Below, piece after piece: positions 1-10,444 of a DNA stretch of 64,000 bases. Source of the stretch: Nymphalis io (lineage: Eukaryota; Arthropoda; Insecta; Lepidoptera; Nymphalidae); assembly GCF_905147045.1 (NCBI RefSeq), contig NC_065896.1, positions 1,885,001-1,949,000 on the forward strand, written 5' to 3'. The notes beneath the pieces are model-generated. The model searched no databases. It was not told where the DNA came from and saw only the letters and a list, made by a program, of their open reading frames with translations. The translations under genes were made by a program, and so were the position numbers. The number at the start of each line of letters is the position of its first letter. The first letter of the stretch is position 1.

Positions 1-12
1 CTAAACTAATTA

Positions 13-107
13 CTGCTGTTGAACGGTAGAATGTCTGATGAGTACCCACTCATCAGACATTCATTACACCCATTCGGGCTTGCACAAAATCCTACTATCT
101 AGTAACT
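13..107 (-). repeat. SINE B fragment
   Basis: Matches the head region of SINE B in reverse (GCTGTT...GGTAGAATGTCTGATGAGT, then GGGCTTGCACAAAATCCTAC). It is internally rearranged. Confidence 0.5.
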
Positions 108-299
108 TTTATTACTTTAGATCTTGAATAACTTGTGACAAAGATACGAATTTTTTTAAGACTTTTAGAACGCCAAAATAAAAGTATACGTGTTTTCAGC
201 TTATCTCTCATTCTGAGGTTATTCCTCATTTTGACGGGACTACAGCGCCATTACGAGGAAAAAGCAACGATAACCCTAATTTTTCATCGTTATGACACC

Positions 300-475
300 T
301 TTAGGGACAAAAATGCATTAGCTAATTCTAAGCTTCGGGCTGCTACTAAGAATTCTATCATCTTAATTAAATTTTTACCTTCTTGTTGGCATTAACCGGA
401 TTTTAAATCCAGGACTTTGGAATCTGCTTTCTTATATAGCGTATAGCCACTAAACCACTAAGCATTGCAATGACA
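300..475 (-). repeat. tRNA-headed SINE (family C) fragment
   Basis: Read in reverse, the tRNA-like head is at about 475-395 (CACTAAGCATTGC end, T-arm TTTTAAATCCAGGAC), preceded on the plus strand by the body block AAGCTTCGGGCTGCTACTAA. Degraded. Confidence 0.4.
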
Positions 476-661
476 ATTTAGTACCCTTTTGCGGAATCGT
501 ACAATATCGATGGTACAATAATGATTCTTTTTATATTTATGTTGTCCTGTAGTCTTCGCTACTGTTGCATGGGATACGCTGTTGTGCAATATTAAAATTG
601 TTCATCGCACATTTTATGTGTATGACCGTCTCGTAATTTAATTCTACAATGATTCTTCCGT

Positions 662-959
662 AACAGCCTGTGAATGTCCCACTGCTGGGCTAAAGGCCTC
701 CTCTCCTCTTTTTGAGGAGAAGGTTTGGAGCTTATTCCACCACGCTGCTCCAATGCGGGTTGGTAGAATTCACATGTGGCAGAACTTCAGTGAAATTAGA
801 CACATGCAGGTTTCCTCACGATGTTTTCCTTCACCGTAAAGCACGAGATGAATTATAATCACAAATTAAGCACATGAAAATTCAGTGGTGCTTGCCCGGG
901 TTTGAACCCACGATCATCGGTTAAGATTCACGCGTTCTTACCACTAGGCCGTCTCGGCT
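662..959 (-). repeat. SINE A, full length
   Basis: A tRNA-derived SINE of about 300 bp. In sense it starts GCCGAGACGGCCTAGTGG (A-box), has the B-box GGTTCAAACCCGGGCAAGCA, the body GGTGAAGGAAAACATCGTGA and GGAAACCTGCATGTGTC, and the 3' end GCCCAGCAGTGGGACATTCA plus CAGGCTGTTA. Its last ~50 bp resemble the 3' end of the RTE LINE. Confidence 0.85.
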
Positions 960-1402
960 TTTTTTTCTCGGCTGTCAATGATTCTTGTCTTCTTCTAAAT
1001 ATAAATGAATGTTTGTACGTTAGTCCTTTTTGGAGAACTAAACATTTTATTCAATTATGATGAAGCTTTGGTGAAGTAACAATATATTTTTTGTATATTT
1101 TTCTTACAATTAAAACAATGTATGTACATCCTTAACTAGTGAATACATATCGTACATAATATTGTGCTTTATTTTCGCGATCAAAAAAGTTTCACATCAA
1201 AAACTATCAATTCAAATAAGCTTGGACCGTATTATACGAATTGAAAAAGCGTACGAATATAAATATTATAAAAAATATATTTCGATTGAAATCGCATCAC
1301 AATTAAACAAAAAAAAAACTACGTATTGTATAAAAATTTTATGTGTTTTTATTTAAAATATCTTTCGTCGAAAAAATAAAAATATATCAATCAATCAATC
1401 AA

Positions 1403-3997
1403 TCAACAGCCAATCGTTGTCCACTGCTGAACATAGGCCTCTCCCAAGGTGCGCCAAAGCTCCCTGTCCTCCGCCTTCCGCATCCAGTTGGTGCCCGCCA
1501 CCTTCTTAAGGTCGTCGGTCCACCTGGCTGGAGGGCGCCCTACGCTGCGCTTGCCGATTCGCGGTCTCCACTCTAGGACTCGTCTGCTCCAACGGCCATC
1601 GGTCCTACGACATACGTGACCAGCCCACTGCCACTTCAGCCTGCTAATTTTGCAAGCTATGTCGGTGACTCCGGTTCTTTTCCGGATAATCTCATTTCTG
1701 ATCTTATCCTTCAAAGATACTCCGAGCATAGCTCGCTCCATAGCACGCTGAGCGACTTTGAATTTGTGGACTAGTCCCGCAGTTAGTGTCCACTTTTCGG
1801 CACCGTATGTCATGGCAGGTAAGACGCATTGGTTGAAGACTTTCGTCTTCAAACATTGCGGTATAGACGACTTGAGGACTTGACGAAGGTTGCCAAATGC
1901 TGCCCATCCCAAGCGAATTCTTCGATCGGCTTCCTTCTCGAAGTTGTTCCTACCGACTTGTATTATCTGTCCTAGGTAGGTATATTCACTAACAACTTCG
2001 AGAGGTTTCCCCTCGACGTATATCGGTCCCGGCACGACATGCCTATTGAACATGACCTTGGTCTTGTCCAAGTTCATACCGAGACCGACACACCGGGAAG
2101 ACTCGCCTAGGCTACGCAGCATTTCGGTGAGTTGTTCCAGCGACTCTGCTATGATGACGATATCGTCGGCAAATCGAAGGTGTGAGATGTACTCGCCGTT
2201 TACATTGACTCCATACCTAGTCCAATCCAGCGTTTTGAAAACGTCTTCCAACGCGTTGGTGAACAGTTTCGGGGATATAACATCCCCCTGTCTCACCCCT
2301 CTGCGCAGTTGGATCGCCTTCGTCTTACAGTCCTGGATGTGGACAGTCATTGTAGCGGCGTTGTACAGACATCTCAGTACCTCGATATATCTCCAATCGA
2401 TATGACATCTCTGCAATGAGTCGAGCACTGCCCAGGTTTCGATGGAGTCGAAGGCTTTCTCGTAGTCCACAAATGCCATACACAGCGGCTGATTGTACTC
2501 TTCGGTCTTCTGCACAATCTGCCGAACAGTATGGATGTGGTCCACGGTGCTGTAGCCTGATCGAAAGCCGGCTTGCTCTGGGGGCTGGAACTCGTCAAGT
2601 CGTCTGGCGAGACGGTTCGTGACGACTCTTGAGAACAGCTTATACACGTGACTCAGGAGGGAGATTGGTCTGTAGTTTTTCAAGAGGGTTTTATCACCTT
2701 TCTTGAAAAACAGTACCACCTCACTCCCGCTCCACGTTTCCGGGGTCTTGCCATGTTGGATGACGGAATTAAAGAGGCTTGCTAGCTCTTTCAGGACCGG
2801 AGTCCCGCCTGCCTTAAGCAATTCTGTTGTGATTCCGTCATCTCCCGGAGCTTTGTTGTTTTTAAGCTGTTCTAGAGCCGCCCTAATCTCTCCTTGGTCA
2901 ACGACCGGGAGCTCCTCGGAGTAATGGCGCATAAGAGGGGCGCGCTGGTCATCAATACTGATTCCCACGGGTTTATCCGATCTTGAAGAGAACAACTGCC
3001 CATAAAACCTCTCTACTTCTCCGATAATCTCAGGCCTAGAGGTAACGACCCCACCATTTTCAGTTTTAAGTTTTGTCAGACGCGGCCTCCCAAACTTGCG
3101 AGCGAACACTTTCGATCCCCGATTTTGCTCAATCGCAGCCTTGATGGCACGGGTATTGGAGCGTCGGAGATCGCGTCGCGTCAGCGTTTTTATTGTTCGG
3201 TTTAAGGCCTTATCTGACAAAAACGATGGTAGTTCTCGTCGTTTTCTCATGAGCTCGAGTGTCTCAGCAGAGAGTTTTGGTGCGTTGTCTCTTCTCTGTG
3301 GCGGAAAACACTTGCGGGATGTGTTTTGCAGTATTTTGACCAGCGTGTCGGTTCTCTCATCAATGCTGCTTATGGTTTCCAACGCGGTGAATTGATTTTG
3401 AAGTTCCATTTGGAACTTTTCGGAGCCTTGAGCAGCTTGGAGCATGGTAGGTCGGAGAGTAGACCTCATCATTCTCGATCTTTCGGCTTTTAAGTTGATA
3501 TTTAGAGTGCCTCGAACCAAGCGGTGATCACTTCCGTTATTAAACCTGTTGATCACTGAAACATCTCTAAATATGTGCCTTTTATTCGAAATGATAAAGT
3601 CTATCTCGTTCCTTGTCACGTTATCGGGGCTTCGCCAGGTCCACCTCCTCTGAGGCTTCTTTTGAAAGAAAGAATTCATCAAAAACAGCCCCTGCGCTTC
3701 GAGAAAGTTTACCAGCATTTGCCCCCTGTGATTTCTGCAGCCCAAGCCGTAAGGTCCGACTTTCGATTCACCGCTATCTTGTACTCCCACTTTAGCATTA
3801 AAGTCTCCCATAACAACATTGTAGTGGGCCCTCGAGGTGTCGTTGAGGGCCTTTGCGATGTCCTCGTACATCGCTTCGACCACATCATCAGAGTATGTCG
3901 AAGTTGGCGCATATACCTGTACAACCTTCAGGGAGTACCTGTCGGAAAGTTTTAGGACAAGGTACGCTACCCGGTTCGACACACTACTGATTTCCAC
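1403..3997 (-). CDS. RTE-type endonuclease/reverse transcriptase, main frame
   Basis: An 864-codon open frame. The N-terminal third is the rest of an apurinic-type endonuclease: VVMGDFNAKVG at residues 61-71, EIDFII near 131 and GSDHRLV near 155 are its catalytic blocks. The reverse transcriptase follows, with motif A AFVDYEKAFDS near 508 and the catalytic FADD near 608, both intact. The C-terminus (LKWQWAGHV, then a WSRRVLEW...GKRSVGRPPARW block, ending VQQWTTIGC) is typical of insect RTE-clade proteins often labelled endonuclease-reverse transcriptase. The first residues of the endonuclease are missing from this frame because of a deletion near 4000. The RT frame has no internal stop over about 2.6 kb, which suggests a fairly recent insertion. 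Confidence 0.88.
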   Translation of the reverse strand: MEISSVSNRVAYLVLKLSDRYSLKVVQVYAPTSTYSDDVVEAMYEDIAKALNDTSRAHYNVVMGDFNAKVGVQDSGESKVGPYGLGCRNHRGQMLVNFLEAQGLFLMNSFFQKKPQRRWTWRSPDNVTRNEIDFIISNKRHIFRDVSVINRFNNGSDHRLVRGTLNINLKAERSRMMRSTLRPTMLQAAQGSEKFQMELQNQFTALETISSIDERTDTLVKILQNTSRKCFPPQRRDNAPKLSAETLELMRKRRELPSFLSDKALNRTIKTLTRRDLRRSNTRAIKAAIEQNRGSKVFARKFGRPRLTKLKTENGGVVTSRPEIIGEVERFYGQLFSSRSDKPVGISIDDQRAPLMRHYSEELPVVDQGEIRAALEQLKNNKAPGDDGITTELLKAGGTPVLKELASLFNSVIQHGKTPETWSGSEVVLFFKKGDKTLLKNYRPISLLSHVYKLFSRVVTNRLARRLDEFQPPEQAGFRSGYSTVDHIHTVRQIVQKTEEYNQPLCMAFVDYEKAFDSIETWAVLDSLQRCHIDWRYIEVLRCLYNAATMTVHIQDCKTKAIQLRRGVRQGDVISPKLFTNALEDVFKTLDWTRYGVNVNGEYISHLRFADDIVIIAESLEQLTEMLRSLGESSRCVGLGMNLDKTKVMFNRHVVPGPIYVEGKPLEVVSEYTYLGQIIQVGRNNFEKEADRRIRLGWAAFGNLRQVLKSSIPQCLKTKVFNQCVLPAMTYGAEKWTLTAGLVHKFKVAQRAMERAMLGVSLKDKIRNEIIRKRTGVTDIACKISRLKWQWAGHVCRRTDGRWSRRVLEWRPRIGKRSVGRPPARWTDDLKKVAGTNWMRKAEDRELWRTLGEAYVQQWTTIGC

Positions 3998-4004
3998 AAT
4001 GCTG

Positions 4005-4412
4005 CTAATCGCGGAAGTAGAGTAAGTTACCGGACTCTAGAGTTATCGTGTCCTCCCCCTGTCTTCGGACTTCAGATAACCCCAGTATATGCCAGTTTAT
4101 ATGACTTAACTCTACTTCTAATTCGGCGAGGTGATGGTCCAGCCTCATCGAGCGTCCATTATACGTTGCCATTTTCAGTCGCTTTATACGGTAGCCTGCC
4201 GTGAACCGGTGATTCTTAGCACCCCCTGCCCTGCCGATACCGCGACCGCTACCTTGGTCGGGCCTAGCGGGCTTGCCGGTAACTGGGGGCCTTTTTTTGG
4301 GCGCATCTGCCATTAAGGGAGGGGTTTGCCCATACTCGCCGCGCTGGGCAGGCGTGTTGGCGAGCGCAGTAGGGGGTAAGATGTTTATGGGAGGGGGGAC
4401 GCTGCTGCCCAT
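4005..4412 (-). pseudogene. Detached N-terminal part of the RTE ORF
   Basis: This 135-codon frame begins with a Pro/Gly/Arg-rich leader and then encodes the start of the endonuclease: MATYNGRSM, later LGLSEVRRQGEDTI and SGNLLYF. It then runs into a stop instead of continuing into the catalytic core. The main frame downstream (from 3997) picks up further along the same domain. Compared with the usual layout of this domain, a short segment has been deleted and the frame shifted at about 4000-4020. Both the start region and the ATG at 4412 look original. Confidence 0.7.
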
Positions 4413-4427
4413 CCCCCCTTTTTCCCG

Positions 4428-4495
4428 TCCCTCAGTCGCCTCTTACGACACCCACGGGATGAGATTGGGGGAGTACTATTCTAAGCCGGTACTCC
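4428..4495 (-). promoter_or_regulatory. Structured 5'-end motif of the RTE element
   Basis: In element sense, hairpin 1 has 7-bp arms GGAGTAC (4495-4489) and GTACTCC (4476-4470) around a 12-nt loop containing AGAATA. TCCC (4459-4456) then pairs with GGGA (4431-4428), enclosing an inner stem GTCG/CGAC with the 7-nt loop TAAGAGG. The same layout and the same TGTCGTAAGAGGCGACT core occur at the 5' end of the unrelated Jockey/CR1-type LINE in this window. It could be a promoter, a translation signal or a self-processing RNA. Confidence 0.6.
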
Positions 4496-5179
4496 ACGGC
4501 GCATAATACATGCAATTTAATTATTCGTTCTTATATTTTTTTTTGTATACTGCGATTGAAAATGAAAAATAAAAATAAATTACTATTTTTAATGTGTATG
4601 TGTGTGTATTACTGAGTTTAAATTTGACGTGTAATTATATTGATAACTCATAATAGCGTTAACTTATTCATTATTATTACATAGCTATTGGTAGTAATAC
4701 AAAAGTTAGTTCTATATATTTTCATATATTTCTTATAATACATTCTTCAAATTGTTTTTTGTTATAATTTAAGGTACTTCCTCGGACCTAAATTGTATTG
4801 TTTTTAAATTTAATTATTACCATACGTGATATTGGTAATCTTTAATAAATAATTGTTAGCAGTATATTTTTTCAATCTATTAGGATATAAAAATGGTAGA
4901 ACAATTCTAACAACAAACTTGAAACTCATTACAAAAAAACGATTGTGGAATTACAAGTGTTGTGGGATATTGACTATTATAACATTTAAAGGGTTCACGC
5001 CTTAGACTAGCCTATTTTGTAAGTTGATTTTAAATATTTCATGTGTTAGATACAAAGTGAGTTCTTACAGAAAAACACTTCAATTTTACAAGGAAATTAA
5101 AGGCTACGTAACGTACTACAAATGGCAAGAATTGCGCCATTTAAGACAACATTTTGATTCGCAGATGCTTTTATACTAA

Positions 5180-5255
5180 TGTCCTACTGCTGGGCTAAGG
5201 CCTCCTCTCCCTTTTGAGGGTTTGGAGCCTATTCCACCACACTGCTCCAATGCGT
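5180..5255 (-). repeat. SINE A 3' fragment
   Basis: Only the 3' third remains (CCTACTGCTGGGCTAAGGCC, TTCCACCACACTGCTCCAAT in plus orientation). Confidence 0.7.
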
Positions 5256-5518
5256 AAATAAATAAATCCACATAAATAATATGTATTTGCTTAAAGCGTC
5301 GTAGGTTTTAATGTAAATTATTTATCGTCTAGAGGATGGCTCACGAAGTGGTTAATTTTTCTTCTAATGTATAATCGTGCCTAAAAAACTTATTAAGTGT
5401 TTTTTTTTACTTGTAAAACTTAGTAAAACATAATAGTACAAAAACTTGCATTAACAATATTACACCTCGTCTTATTGCCTCTATGATAGTTGATAGGGCT
5501 GGTTCAATTTTTCAGTTT

Positions 5519-5809
5519 ACTGGTGGTAGGGCTTTGTGCAAGCCCGTCTGGGTAAGTACTACCCATTGGTCAGATATTCTACCGCAAAACAGCAACACTT
5601 GTTATTTTTGTGTTCTGGTTTGAGGGGTGAGTGAACTAGTGTAATTACAGGCACAAGAGATATAACATCTTAGTTCCCAAGGTTGGTGGCGCATTGACGA
5701 TGTATGCGATGGTTAACATTTCTCACAATGCTAATGTCTATGGGCGTTGGTGACTACTTACCATCAGGTAGCATATGCTCGTCCGCCAACCTATACTATA
5801 AAAAAAAAT
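5519..5809 (+). repeat. SINE B, full length, diverged
   Basis: From ACTGGTGGTAGGGCTTTGTG to ACTATAAAAAAAA. It carries the shared 3' segment CTTACCATCAGGTAGC. About 290 bp. Confidence 0.8.
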
Positions 5810-5816
5810 AATGTTT

Positions 5817-5890
5817 CGCTCAGAGAATCGGAATTGCGATTCAAAGGGCAAATGCTGCTTACCCCTTTTGCCACCATTCCACACAATCAC
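5817..5890 (+). repeat. Interspersed repeat H (copy 1)
   Basis: AATCGGAATTGCGATTCAAA...AAATGCTGCT...GCCACCATTCCAC; the same block recurs at 56174-56245 in the same orientation. Probably LINE-derived; family not recognised. Confidence 0.45.
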
Positions 5891-6555
5891 GAATTGTTAT
5901 TTAATCTTCAATACAATATATATTGAGATTTTATATATGGTATTTAATATTACGGTAAAACTTTATATATATACATATGTACCCTTTTCAAACATTTTTT
6001 TTAAATGATTTATAGAATAACATTAATTATTGTCGTTGTTTGACTACATAAAAATATTATAAAAAATCTAGGAATCGATTTATCCCGTATATATTTTAAC
6101 AATAGTTCTATATGAATTTACTCAATATTGATGAAATTTTACTTCTCAAACAAGTCTGAAGCGAAAAAAACTCCTAATATATAATACTGTAAGCTACTCC
6201 TACTAAATTGCTACTTTTTCTAAGTTTGTGTAGAATTGAAGTTTTATCAAGTTTTTTTTGTGAATTACAATTTTGTCGATAGCTGATTTGATTAATGATA
6301 AAGTTTTAAAGCACATTGATATTAAGAGCGCGTCTAAAATAGCTAAACTCCAGTTTTCACCCACGCGTCGCTTACACGCTCCTCTCGCGATATCATTATT
6401 ATCATTTTCCTATTTACAAAGACTTTTACATACTTCAAACATACATTTATTTTATAAGCCAGTCGCTGCAGCGCTGTTGATACGAGTAGACTACGGACAC
6501 AAAAGAATTTACAGCGCTTTATATTAACTATCGTATTATTTATACCTACATTTCG

Positions 6556-6625
6556 AACCAGTGGCACTTGACGATTCATAAGTACTTGTAAGAAAGTCTA
6601 CTTGAATAAAATAAAATTGATTTTG
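6556..6625 (+). repeat. LINE/SINE 3'-tail fragment
   Basis: TTGACGATTCATAAGTACTT, then TCTACTTGAATAAAATAAAA, ending in TTGATTTTGATATTT. This resembles a common lepidopteran 3' tail. No coding sequence. Confidence 0.4.
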
Positions 6626-7121
6626 ATATTTTTAAGAACGATACCATATTCATTTTGTAAAAAAATGGGCATTACGAATATAAATACAAAATGGCGGTCT
6701 TTTTAGATGGAAAAAGTATAGAAATGAGATCGCGTATAGAAAGGGGCGTGAAAGAGACGTGCGGGTAAAATTTGTTTTTTTTTTTTGGCTTTACAAACGC
6801 TTTTAAATAATAGCTCTTCTGACCGGCCAATTTTATTATCTATAAATTATTAATATATTTCATTATCGTATTCTTTGGTGAGTCTGGTGAGTTTCGAGTT
6901 TGTTCTAACAGAACAGCTTTACTAGTAACTTATATATTACTAGTATTCGGCCGCGGCGTAGGTATTAAGTAAAATAAAGTCTATGGGGCTTAGCTTGTTT
7001 CATGTCAAATTGTGGTCAAAATCGATTTAGTAATTTGGCTTTGAAAGTAACAGACAGAGTTACTTTCGCATTTATATTATATATATAATAAAATACATAA
7101 ATATATATATTACAGTCTTAC

Positions 7122-7259
7122 TTGTTTAAGTTCTTTCTTAATGGCTCGCGTGACGTCAATGTTTTTCTTTTTGAGTCGTTTGACGGCGACGATGTTTCCA
7201 CGGTAAGTTGCTATAGTCGTGTGAGCTCTCTTCTTGTCCACCTCTTGCGGCATTGAATC
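7122..7259 (-). CDS. Receptor guanylyl cyclase exon: start of kinase-homology domain
   Basis: This exon encodes 46 codons, phase 0 at both ends. The acceptor (TTATTTAG) precedes 7259 and the donor (GTAAGA) follows 7122. The translation begins DSMPQEVDKKRAHTTIATYR and continues GNIVAVKRLKKKNIDVTRAI, then KKELKQ. The YRGN-(I/V)VA(V/I)K block followed by K(K/R)xI(D/E)xTR is characteristic of the first part of the intracellular kinase-homology domain of receptor-type guanylyl cyclases (natriuretic peptide receptor class). The lysine of VAVK corresponds to the ATP-contact lysine of true kinases; in this family the domain binds ATP but acts as a regulator of the cyclase. It joins in frame to the exon ending at 9166. 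The next exon, which should carry the HEN(L/I) region, is not found at lower coordinates and probably lies outside the window. The family call is firm; the exact orthologue (Gyc32E, Gyc76C or another insect receptor cyclase) is not settled. Confidence 0.9.
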
Positions 7260-7529
7260 CTAAATAATATAGAATATATAAATTATAATGAATGACGTAA
7301 TATTCACTAAACTGTTCTTAGTATGGATTTATAGAAGGATAACGTATGTAAAATCTTTATAAAATACAATAAGTTTTATTTCATTAATGCAGAATTAAGG
7401 AATATATAATTTAGAATTCTTGCTTTTATTAAGAAAGCCAAGTGTTAAATGAAATTATGAATGTAAGTCGTTTTGTGTGGAACATCTAAGGGTGATATGT
7501 TCATTTGATGACATTGAAGACCACCGACC

Positions 7530-7618
7530 ATGAGAATTAAGTTTTTATCCCTTGTGACTTTACTTACACTGGCCCACTCACCCATTAAACCTGAACACAG
7601 TAATACTAAGTATTGTCT
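7530..7618 (-). repeat. SINE B internal fragment
   Basis: ATCCCTTGTGACTTTACTTA, CACTGGCCCACTCACCCATT and ACAGTAATACTAAGTATTG match the middle of SINE B in reverse. Confidence 0.6.
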
Positions 7619-8201
7619 TTTATACGTAGTCTTCAACAATATTATTCATGATAAATTTAATTGAAAACCATTTATACGTTTTAAAATCTAGTTTTAATTA
7701 CGAAAAAAACGGTACAGATAAACTCCACACACAAATTTCTGTATTTCGGGATAAAAAGCCTATATCGGAGAGTACATTGTATAAACTATCTACGCTATCC
7801 ACGTTTAAAGTACCATCGACCAATTCATTAGTATGACGCTGCGTAAAATAAGTTAAATCAATGAAGCCACATTTAAATATCTATATAATATTTGGAGGCT
7901 TATTGTGTAAATAAACGTGTACGATTATGTGTTCATGCATTTTGTAATAAGTCAAAGTTAAATTAATTCTAAACAACTCGATATTAGTTGATTATTCACT
8001 GCATGTGTTGAGGTAACCTGCTATTTATTCCCTCCAAAAGTTACACATTTGGATGGAATAAATACGATTATGTTAGAGTGAGACCTCTATTCTGGTTTTA
8101 GTATTTTATCCACTACAATTACATAATAATTCTTCAAAGACATAAGATAACCTAATAGACCTAACTTTAGTTGTATTCCTGTAACCATTATAGATATATA
8201 T

Positions 8202-8457
8202 TTTTTATAGAATAGGTAGGCAACGTGGTGATAAGTGGTCACTACAGCCCACAGACATCAGCATTGTATGAAATATTAACCATCCCTTACATCGCTAATG
8301 CACCAGCAACTTTTAGAACTAAGATGTTATATGCCTCGTTTAATTACACCCTTTAAACCAGAACATAACAATACTTACTATTGCTGTAATGCGGTAGAAT
8401 ATTTGATGAGCGTGTGGTACCTACCCAGACCAGCTTGCACAAAGCCCTATTACCAGG
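8202..8457 (-). repeat. SINE B, nearly full length, diverged
   Basis: Runs from TATAGAATAGGTAGGC to AAAGCCCTATTACCAG. In reverse it has the SINE B head, middle and tail. It lies in the exon-poor intron between 9166 and 7259. Confidence 0.75.
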
Positions 8458-9096
8458 TATATTACAATATATTTTTTTCAATATTGTATATAATTTTATA
8501 AAAATATTTTTGAATGTAAAAAAATATTATAAACGATATAAAAGCATAATACGAATAATAATTAACATTCAAGATTACATCATTTTGTTAACTTACATTA
8601 TAGTACTGACATAATTTAAAATAAACAAATATATTAATTACATAATCATATTATTCGGTTATTGTTATTCTTATAGCTTAATAGATTAGTACGAGTTGAT
8701 ACTCGTGTCATAAATAATATAGGTCAGAATTTGTCTACCGTTATAAGCTACGAACTGATGTGAAACGTATTTCTCGATATTAAATTTCTGATAACATTTT
8801 AAGGACGTTGACCTTCTATAGAAATGCGGTGACATCTGACAATCTCAAAAAAATAGTAATGGACATAGGTTATTAATTTTAGTTAAGAAAGGCAAAATTC
8901 TATTATAAGTCTATTGTTCTAATTCCATTGTATGTATGGAATTGGTTCAAAATATGTAGCAAAAATGGAACAATATTAAAATGAAACTTTTGCTTAAAGG
9001 AATACTGTTATTCAATATAACAAAAAAGTAACTCCAATTTTTATTTTTTGTTGTTAATTCTACAAAAAATTTATACATAATGATGAATATGGAACT

Positions 9097-9102
<6 letters not shown>

Positions 9103-9131
<29 letters not shown>
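9103..9131. repeat. (AT)n microsatellite next to a splice donor
   Basis: About 29 bp of pure AT repeat, ending about 33 bp inside the intron from the donor at 9165. Confidence 0.9.
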
Positions 9132-9137
<6 letters not shown>

Positions 9138-9165
9138 GTTCTCTTTGGTGTTGTATCCTACGTAC

Positions 9166-9420
9166 CTTATTACAAGTGGATATGAATGTCAAATCCTTTG
9201 CTTCTATCCGCCAGAGAACAGAAGCTAGCTTTTGTTCGTATCTGTAATGGCGGACCAGCAGCGCAGCAGCCAGGATCGCAGCAGCAGCAACAGCAGCGGC
9301 TGCTGACAGCACAACAGGATCATTGGGCAATGAGCACTTCCTCCCGTTGAATCCACAAGCCGGTTCTGCATCAGGCGGCTTTCCTCCAATCCACGCTATG
9401 GTAGAGCCTCCAACAAATTC
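9166..9420 (-). CDS. Receptor guanylyl cyclase exon: juxtamembrane, transmembrane segment, start of cytoplasmic domain
   Basis: This exon has 85 codons, phase 0 at both ends, with acceptor TCGTCGTAG before 9420 and donor GTACGT after 9166. It starts EFVGGSTIAWIGGKPPDAEP and continues ACGFNGRKC. The W-x-G-G-(K)-PP-x-x-P-x-CGF-x-G-x-x-C pattern is the conserved extracellular juxtamembrane motif of receptor guanylyl cyclases, with the cysteine pair thought to act in signalling. A hydrophobic stretch follows (VVLSAAAAVAAAAILAAALL), the single membrane-spanning helix. It is unusually alanine-rich, 11 Ala in about 21 residues, encoded by a GCN-rich run on the minus strand (about 9255-9310). The basic RHYRYEQK stop-transfer and LASVLWRIEAKDLTF follow, matching the family pattern ELxxxLW(K/R)(V/I). 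There is an (AT)n run about 35 bp inside the downstream intron. Confidence 0.95.
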
Positions 9421-10444
9421 CTACGACGAAAACAATTACATTGCAATTAAAAAACCAAATTACCTTCATTCAGTGTGTGTATTGTTGTGTAGTGTAGTGT
9501 TATTCATAGTGTAAATATTGTTGACTAATTGTCAACAATATTTCTTCTATAAATAACGGTTTATGATCGATTGGTAGTCATTAAAACACACATACATTGA
9601 CATTATTCGTAAGTATTAAATAAACGATGTGATCTGGAGATTTTAAATAGCCATGAGATAATTGTCATCTACCTTCGATTATTACATTGCAAAATTACGA
9701 AATTAATTAAAATAAATGTTGTATTCATTTTTACATATTATGTCGCGTATATTGCCTACGTCTTATTAATTTTTGTATTATTCATTTGATCACTAGTTTT
9801 TAGTAGAAATTGAGGCGAAGCTGATTTTTTGATTTGGTATATGTTACCAAATCATAACAATTTTGGAATAAATTATTTTTTTCTATTATCTGTGTTATTA
9901 CGTATCTTAACATTCTGACCTTCATTCTCACCTACGAATGGCTAATTAATGAAGGCGATAATCCAATTAAACGGCAATTTACAATAACCACCTAATTATA
10001 ACTAATTGCTTAGATATAAGGTAAATATATCAAAGGGAATTATTAATTAATCTTTTGTCTGTGTACGCTCCAATGGATTTTGGACAAAACCAAATTAAAC
10101 CACCTCCTCAAATGGAAAGGAAACCGAAACACAACAATAATAAGTTTTGCTGTTTAGCGGTAGCATATGGCGGCGCATTGGCGATGACGGAACATTTAAT
10201 ATTTCTTACTGCGACGTTTGGCACTATTTAAACAAAAGTTTTGTACACCAAACGTGTAATGAATCACTGTAAAATTTAATTTAATTTCTAGTTATTATAA
10301 TTATCGAATAGCATTATTTAAACAATATATATATTTCTTTAATGTCTGATGTCTACAAAACCGCTTAAATAAAATAAGAGTTTTCCTGCCCTTTCTTATA
10401 TTTATCACTAGACTTCGGACTCGGTACATTCGGACATCGGACGT

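Larger units (their letters stand above)
1387..4505 (-). mobile_element. RTE-type non-LTR retrotransposon, near full length
   Basis: The element reads right to left. A structured 5' end lies near 4500, followed by an endonuclease-reverse transcriptase reading frame. The 3' end is a short tandem repeat of TGATT units (1387-1407), typical of RTE elements, with no poly(A). Its length of about 3.1 kb suits a single-ORF RTE element. It has an internal deletion and frame break near 4000, so it is unlikely to be autonomous now. No clear target-site duplication was found. The 3' boundary is secure; the 5' boundary is estimated from the conserved 5' motif. Confidence 0.85.
1..7121 (-). other. Downstream flank of the last host exon seen
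   Basis: Apart from the RTE element, SINEs and repeat fragments listed separately, this is AT-rich sequence with no exon I can support. 960-1386, 4510-5180, 5256-5518 and 5900-7121 hold short TA/TG low-complexity runs only. Following kinase-homology exons must lie beyond position 1 or be too short to recognise. Confidence 0.5.
7260..9165 (-). other. Host intron, 1.9 kb
   Basis: Contains SINE B copies (7530-7618, 8202-8457) and AT-rich sequence with an (AT)n run near the donor. Nothing else recognised. Confidence 0.8.

Noticed and set aside
2046..2405. Plus-strand open frames across the RTE element (also 31485-32000)
   Set aside because: Shadow frames opposite a real RT gene; their conservation follows from the minus-strand coding sequence.
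4428..4495. Interpretation of the 5' motif as an HDV-like ribozyme
   Set aside because: Hairpin 1 arms are only 12-17 nt apart, leaving no room for the nested P2/P3 strands of that fold; kept as an unknown structure.
6273..6579. Overlapping frames of about 80 codons on both strands
   Set aside because: No recognisable domain or splice context; both strands open equally, and the end runs into a repeat tail.
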